From Pseudomonadales bacterium (GTDB lineage Bacteria; Pseudomonadota; Gammaproteobacteria; Pseudomonadales; Pseudohongiellaceae): DNA of 64,000 nt. Below are positions 60,959-64,000 of this stretch, in pieces. Numbering within the stretch: the first letter of the stretch is position 1; every line of letters starts with the position of its first letter. The translations under genes were made by a program, and so were the position numbers. Below the pieces are notes generated by a model, which saw nothing but the letters and a program-made list of their open reading frames with translations, was not told where the DNA came from and searched no databases. The DNA lies in contig JANQJM010000141.1 of the NCBI GenBank assembly GCA_028281635.1, positions 1-64,000 of the forward strand. The letters run 5' to 3'.

Positions 60959-61645
60959 ATGAGCGCCCCTAATCCCTCGAAACGGCCCATACGCAGCTAT
61001 GTTATTCGTTCTGGCCGACTGACAGATTCACAGCGTCGTGCCCTGGATGAACATTGGCAGGATTATGTGATCGATTACGAGCCTTCAGCACTGGATTGGA
61101 ATGCGTTGTATCCACAACAGCAACCCCTAAGCGTGGAGATTGGATTCGGCATGGGGGACTCCCTCCTGACCATGGCTGGTGCTCAGAACGACTGTAACTT
61201 CCTCGGTATCGAAGTGCATCGCCCCGGCATCGGCAAACTCATGCATGGTGCGCATCAAGCTGAACTATCTAATCTGAAACTAATGTGCCACGACGCGGTA
61301 GAAGTCATAGAGCATTGTTTTGAAAAAGAGTCGATCGACAGGGTTTTAGTATTTTTTCCGGATCCATGGCACAAGAAACGCCACCATAAACGGCGCATCA
61401 TTCAGCCAGCTTTCGTGTCCCTGATTTCGAGCAAACTGAAAACCGGTGGTTACCTGCATCTGGCGACGGACTGGGAACCTTACGCTGAGCACATGCTGGA
61501 AGTGCTGGAGCATGAGCCCACCCTGATTAACCACTGCGGTCCAGGCAAATTTTGGGACGAGCCTGAGCGGCCGGCTACCAAATTCGAACAGCGCGGCAAA
61601 CGGCTAGGCCATGGTGTCTTGGATTTGTTGTTCAGGAAGGAGTAA
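60959..61645 (+). CDS. trmB: tRNA (guanine-46-N7) methyltransferase TrmB
   Basis: A 228-residue SAM-dependent tRNA methyltransferase. Seen: VEIGFGMGDSLL (SAM site), GIEVHRPGIGKL, FFPDPWHKKRHHKRR (catalytic and tRNA-binding), YLHLATDWEPYA and ATKFEQRGKRLGHGV. It follows thiG by 45 bases, an order known from Pseudomonas. Confidence 0.96.
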   Translation: MSAPNPSKRPIRSYVIRSGRLTDSQRRALDEHWQDYVIDYEPSALDWNALYPQQQPLSVEIGFGMGDSLLTMAGAQNDCNFLGIEVHRPGIGKLMHGAHQAELSNLKLMCHDAVEVIEHCFEKESIDRVLVFFPDPWHKKRHHKRRIIQPAFVSLISSKLKTGGYLHLATDWEPYAEHMLEVLEHEPTLINHCGPGKFWDEPERPATKFEQRGKRLGHGVLDLLFRKE

Positions 61646-61663
61646 AGGTGGCTCCGACTCGGG

Positions 61664-62395
61664 CTAGAACCAAAACCGGTGTTCGTGTTCCTTTAGCCAG
61701 TCCACGTAGTATTCGTAGCTGGGGCAAATAGATTGCACCAGGTTCCAGAAGCTGCGGGAATGGTCCATGTGCACCAGATGACATACCTCGTGAGTGATCA
61801 TGTAATCTATGATGCTGTAAGGGGCCAACATGATGAGCCAGTTGTACTGAAGATTGCCCTGTGAGGTGCAGTGTCCCCATTTTGACTTGGTCTTGCGCAA
61901 CTTTATTTCTTTGATTTTGTGTTCAACTCCCAGATATCGGGCCAGACCGTGGGCTCTGGGAATGATGTATGCGCTGGCTTTATCGATTAAATAGTCTTCC
62001 ACCTGCTCCCGTGCTTTCGATGGATTCAGTTTATGGCCCTGAATGATGAACTGATCACCATCGATCAGGATGCGCTTCTTGCGACCTTCACGAAACACAA
62101 TGGTGAGCTCTCTTGCCCGATAGAAGATTTTCCCGCCTCGCTCTATCCTGAGCATCTCGCGCTCGCGCTGCGCTTCTTCCAACAGCCGTTCTTCAATCCA
62201 CTCTGTATTGTCGGCAATAAACTCGTGCACTTCGCGCTTTGAGGCCCGATTGGGGCAACGCACGATCACTTTTCGATGCTGAATATAGAGCGCCAGGGTC
62301 TTGCGGCGACTGCGCTGAATCTCGCAGTCGTAGGGAAGCACATGCTGTTTCCCGATGATCCCTATGTTTAACGGAAGGACTTTAGACCTGGCCAT
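61664..62395 (-). CDS. YgjP-like M48-type metal-dependent hydrolase (DUF45)
   Basis: A 243-residue cytoplasmic protein with the DUF45 pattern: KTKSKWGHCTSQGNLQYNW, then the zinc motif HEVCH in YMITHEVCHLVHMDHS, and a third ligand His in the MDHSRSFW segment. It converges with trmB and lies three bases after the methyltransferase gene at 62398. Substrate unknown. Confidence 0.88.
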   Translation of the reverse strand: MARSKVLPLNIGIIGKQHVLPYDCEIQRSRRKTLALYIQHRKVIVRCPNRASKREVHEFIADNTEWIEERLLEEAQREREMLRIERGGKIFYRARELTIVFREGRKKRILIDGDQFIIQGHKLNPSKAREQVEDYLIDKASAYIIPRAHGLARYLGVEHKIKEIKLRKTKSKWGHCTSQGNLQYNWLIMLAPYSIIDYMITHEVCHLVHMDHSRSFWNLVQSICPSYEYYVDWLKEHEHRFWF

Positions 62396-62397
62396 AA

Positions 62398-62940
62398 CTA
62401 TTGCGGCTTCCTGGCAATCAAGTTAGCTACCGCTCGCTGCGGGTTAGGCAGTTCACCCTCGTAAGCGTGAATGATTTCCCAGCCCTCGAATGCGCTTGGC
62501 AATTCTGCTGGCTGCAGCAGAAAGTCTGGATTCGTCGGTCGGCCAAATCGGCGCTGGTTTACCGTAAATGTTTCGTAAAAGATCAAACCACCGGGTCTCA
62601 CGGCTTCTCGAATGTCAGCGATTAAGGGTCGATGCAGGTAGTTGAACACCAGAATTGCATCGAAACTTTTGTTTGCTAATGAGTTCGTCCCTGGTTCTTC
62701 AAAATCCACTTTCCAGGTCGACCCGCCAAGCTCCGCTTGACTGATTAGTTTCTCAACTTCATTCAACGCAGAATCATTGTTGTCGGCAAATGTGACTGGA
62801 ATATTATGCTGCAGAACCACCAAACCGTTACGGCCATTTCCGCAAGCCAAATCCAACACACCATTCGTTATTTCCAGGTCCTTTAACAGCGATAGATGTT
62901 CCGACACTAGCGCCGAAGCACTGGCGTTTAAATGTGACAT
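62398..62940 (-). CDS. Class I SAM-dependent methyltransferase (TehB-like)
   Basis: A 180-residue protein with the SAM motif VLDLACGNGRNGL, an acidic second motif (VTFADNND), and the post-motif VRPGGLIFYETFTVNQ. The ATG at 62940 gives the usual start; the frame is open further upstream without homology. It is in one transcript with the DUF45 gene. Substrate unknown. Confidence 0.82.
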   Translation of the reverse strand: MSHLNASASALVSEHLSLLKDLEITNGVLDLACGNGRNGLVVLQHNIPVTFADNNDSALNEVEKLISQAELGGSTWKVDFEEPGTNSLANKSFDAILVFNYLHRPLIADIREAVRPGGLIFYETFTVNQRRFGRPTNPDFLLQPAELPSAFEGWEIIHAYEGELPNPQRAVANLIARKPQ

Positions 62941-63080
62941 GGATAATCGGATAATGCGCTTACGAGTTGAACTCTGAGCACTGCGTAAAATAAGTGAATC
63001 GGACTTCACGCACAATAATTTTCAATCAAACAATGCGACTTTTTTCCAGAAAAGGAAACATGGTTTAACAACCAAAGCGA

Positions 63081-63815
63081 ATGGGCAAAGAACGACAAAA
63101 CAAAGATGAAATTTTCGCCAAGAAAATGGCGCCATCTGATTTCGTGTTTGATGAGAAAGTTGCCGCCGTCTTTGACGATATGGTGAATCGGTCAATTCCG
63201 GGCTACGCGACCATCCTCAGTATGATTGGCGTCATGGCAGATCGTTATTATCAGGCTGGAACAGATATTTATGATCTGGGCTGCAGTCTTGGCGGCGCCA
63301 GCTATGCTATCGCGGAGCAGCTCTCTGCTCGAGACTATTCGATTCGGGCCATCGACAACTCGGAAGCCATGATCGCTCGCCTTCAACAGCGCCTTTTGAA
63401 AGACGATACGCTGCGCATCGATTGCCGTTGTGAAGATATCCTGGACACGGAGATCGAAAACGCTTCTATTGTGGTGTTGAACTTCACTCTCCAGTTTATT
63501 CCCTGCGAACGAAGACAGGCGTTAATAGACACTATCTACAAAGGCCTGACGCCCGGAGGCATTCTGCTGATCTCGGAGAAAATCCTGCTGCCCGACCCGG
63601 AGCTCAACGAACTACTGATCGATCTCTACCACAAGTTCAAAGAGTCCAGGGGATACAGCAAACTGGAGATCAGTCAGAAGCGCACAGCGCTGGAAAATGT
63701 CTTGCTACCGGAAACTCTCGACGCACACCGACAGCGATTCTGCGACAGTGGCTTTCGAGCGTCGGACGTCTGGTTTCAGTGCTTTAACTTTGCGTCCATG
63801 ATTGCATTCAAGTGA
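63081..63815 (+). CDS. cmoA: Carboxy-S-adenosyl-L-methionine synthase CmoA
   Basis: A 244-residue enzyme that makes carboxy-SAM from SAM and prephenate for the wobble modification cmo5U34 of tRNA. Seen: DFVFDEKVAAVFDDMVNRSIPGY, IYDLGCSLGGASYAIA, and VVLNFTLQFIP. It is followed after 16 bases by cmoB, its partner. Confidence 0.95.
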   Translation: MGKERQNKDEIFAKKMAPSDFVFDEKVAAVFDDMVNRSIPGYATILSMIGVMADRYYQAGTDIYDLGCSLGGASYAIAEQLSARDYSIRAIDNSEAMIARLQQRLLKDDTLRIDCRCEDILDTEIENASIVVLNFTLQFIPCERRQALIDTIYKGLTPGGILLISEKILLPDPELNELLIDLYHKFKESRGYSKLEISQKRTALENVLLPETLDAHRQRFCDSGFRASDVWFQCFNFASMIAFK

Positions 63816-63831
63816 ACAGGAGCCCGAATCC

Positions 63832-64000
63832 TTGAACTTTGATGCTCTTCGCCAACTGATAGCGGGCACACCGCTGAATGCTCTCCAACCCTATCTGGAA
63901 GACTCCTTTTTAGATGCCATCAGGCACGGTGATCATCGGCGCTGGCAGAAGCTGATCGCAGAGCTGCCGCAGATCACTCCTTCTCAGTGTGACTATGGAG
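63832..64000 (+). CDS. cmoB: tRNA U34 carboxymethyltransferase CmoB (3' end outside window)
   Basis: The first 56 codons of a frame that starts at a TTG 16 bases after cmoA and runs out of the window. The residues WQKLIAELPQITPSQCDYG match the N-terminal helical region of CmoB in position and pattern (FLPEIKP in E. coli). Given the cmoA neighbour, the call is firm even though the SAM domain is not visible. Confidence 0.85.
   Translation, partial: MNFDALRQLIAGTPLNALQPYLEDSFLDAIRHGDHRRWQKLIAELPQITPSQCDYG

Overview
The window looks like chromosome of a Gram-negative gammaproteobacterium. Evidence: two lipopolysaccharide (LPS) core gene blocks (waaA, hldE, lpxL, waaF-waaC-waaG plus a WapO-like carbamoyltransferase), a coaD / yheT / rsmD / ftsY-ftsE-ftsX-rpoH / thiS-thiG-trmB order as I recall it from Pseudomonas, the cmoA-cmoB pair, and several lipoproteins and TonB/ExbB/ExbD proteins. 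I cannot fix the genus from sequence alone. No rRNA, tRNA, CRISPR array or intact insertion sequence was seen. TTG and GTG starts are unusually frequent.

Left part (1-12.8 kb). After the 3' end of a serine hydrolase (class C beta-lactamase fold), a long minus-strand block runs from a BlaI-type repressor and an M56 (BlaR1-like) membrane peptidase, through a secreted protein that is a paralogue of the M56 protein's C-terminal domain, into a TonB2-type energy-transduction operon (DUF3450, TtpC-like ExbB, ExbB, ExbD, TonB, two TPR proteins). The M56 protein and the secreted paralogue both carry a TonB-box-like motif. An uncharacterised membrane protein lies further upstream.

Export operon (12.9-17.8 kb). 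Four tightly coupled minus-strand genes encode an LpxL/HtrB-like acyltransferase homologue with a substituted catalytic acid, a HlyD-type membrane fusion protein, a C39 peptidase-containing ABC exporter, and a REP-associated tyrosine transposase (RAYT) relative that has lost both its HUH histidines and its tyrosine. No precursor peptide was seen nearby.

LPS and envelope block (17.9-36.4 kb). YbjQ, a MAPEG protein, PepQ, WaaA, an FAD oxidoreductase / aldo-keto reductase pair, HldE, LpxL, a GT-C type membrane protein, the WapO/WaaG/WaaC/WaaF operon, an orphan GspE-like ATPase and an M48 lipoprotein peptidase.

Central system (36.4-50.0 kb). A long minus-strand gene set that I cannot match to a named system. 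It encodes a TPR protein ending in a TonB-like domain, a serine-rich low-complexity lipoprotein, another lipoprotein, a membrane-anchored TPR protein, a PEGA-repeat plus SUMF-like protein, an ExbB/MotA-type channel protein, a degenerate Hsp70/actin-like protein, two von Willebrand A (vWA) proteins whose N-terminal helix matches the ion-carrying helix of ExbD, and two more lipoproteins. The simplest model is an ion-driven stator whose rod subunits carry periplasmic vWA domains. It is my best candidate for an undescribed system.

Right part (50.1-64 kb). An orphan hyuA, then housekeeping genes: mutM, coaD, yheT, rsmD, ftsY-ftsE-ftsX, rpoH (extended -10 promoter and a strong terminator), a DUF423 protein, thiS-thiG, trmB, a YgjP-like peptidase, a methyltransferase, cmoA and the start of cmoB.
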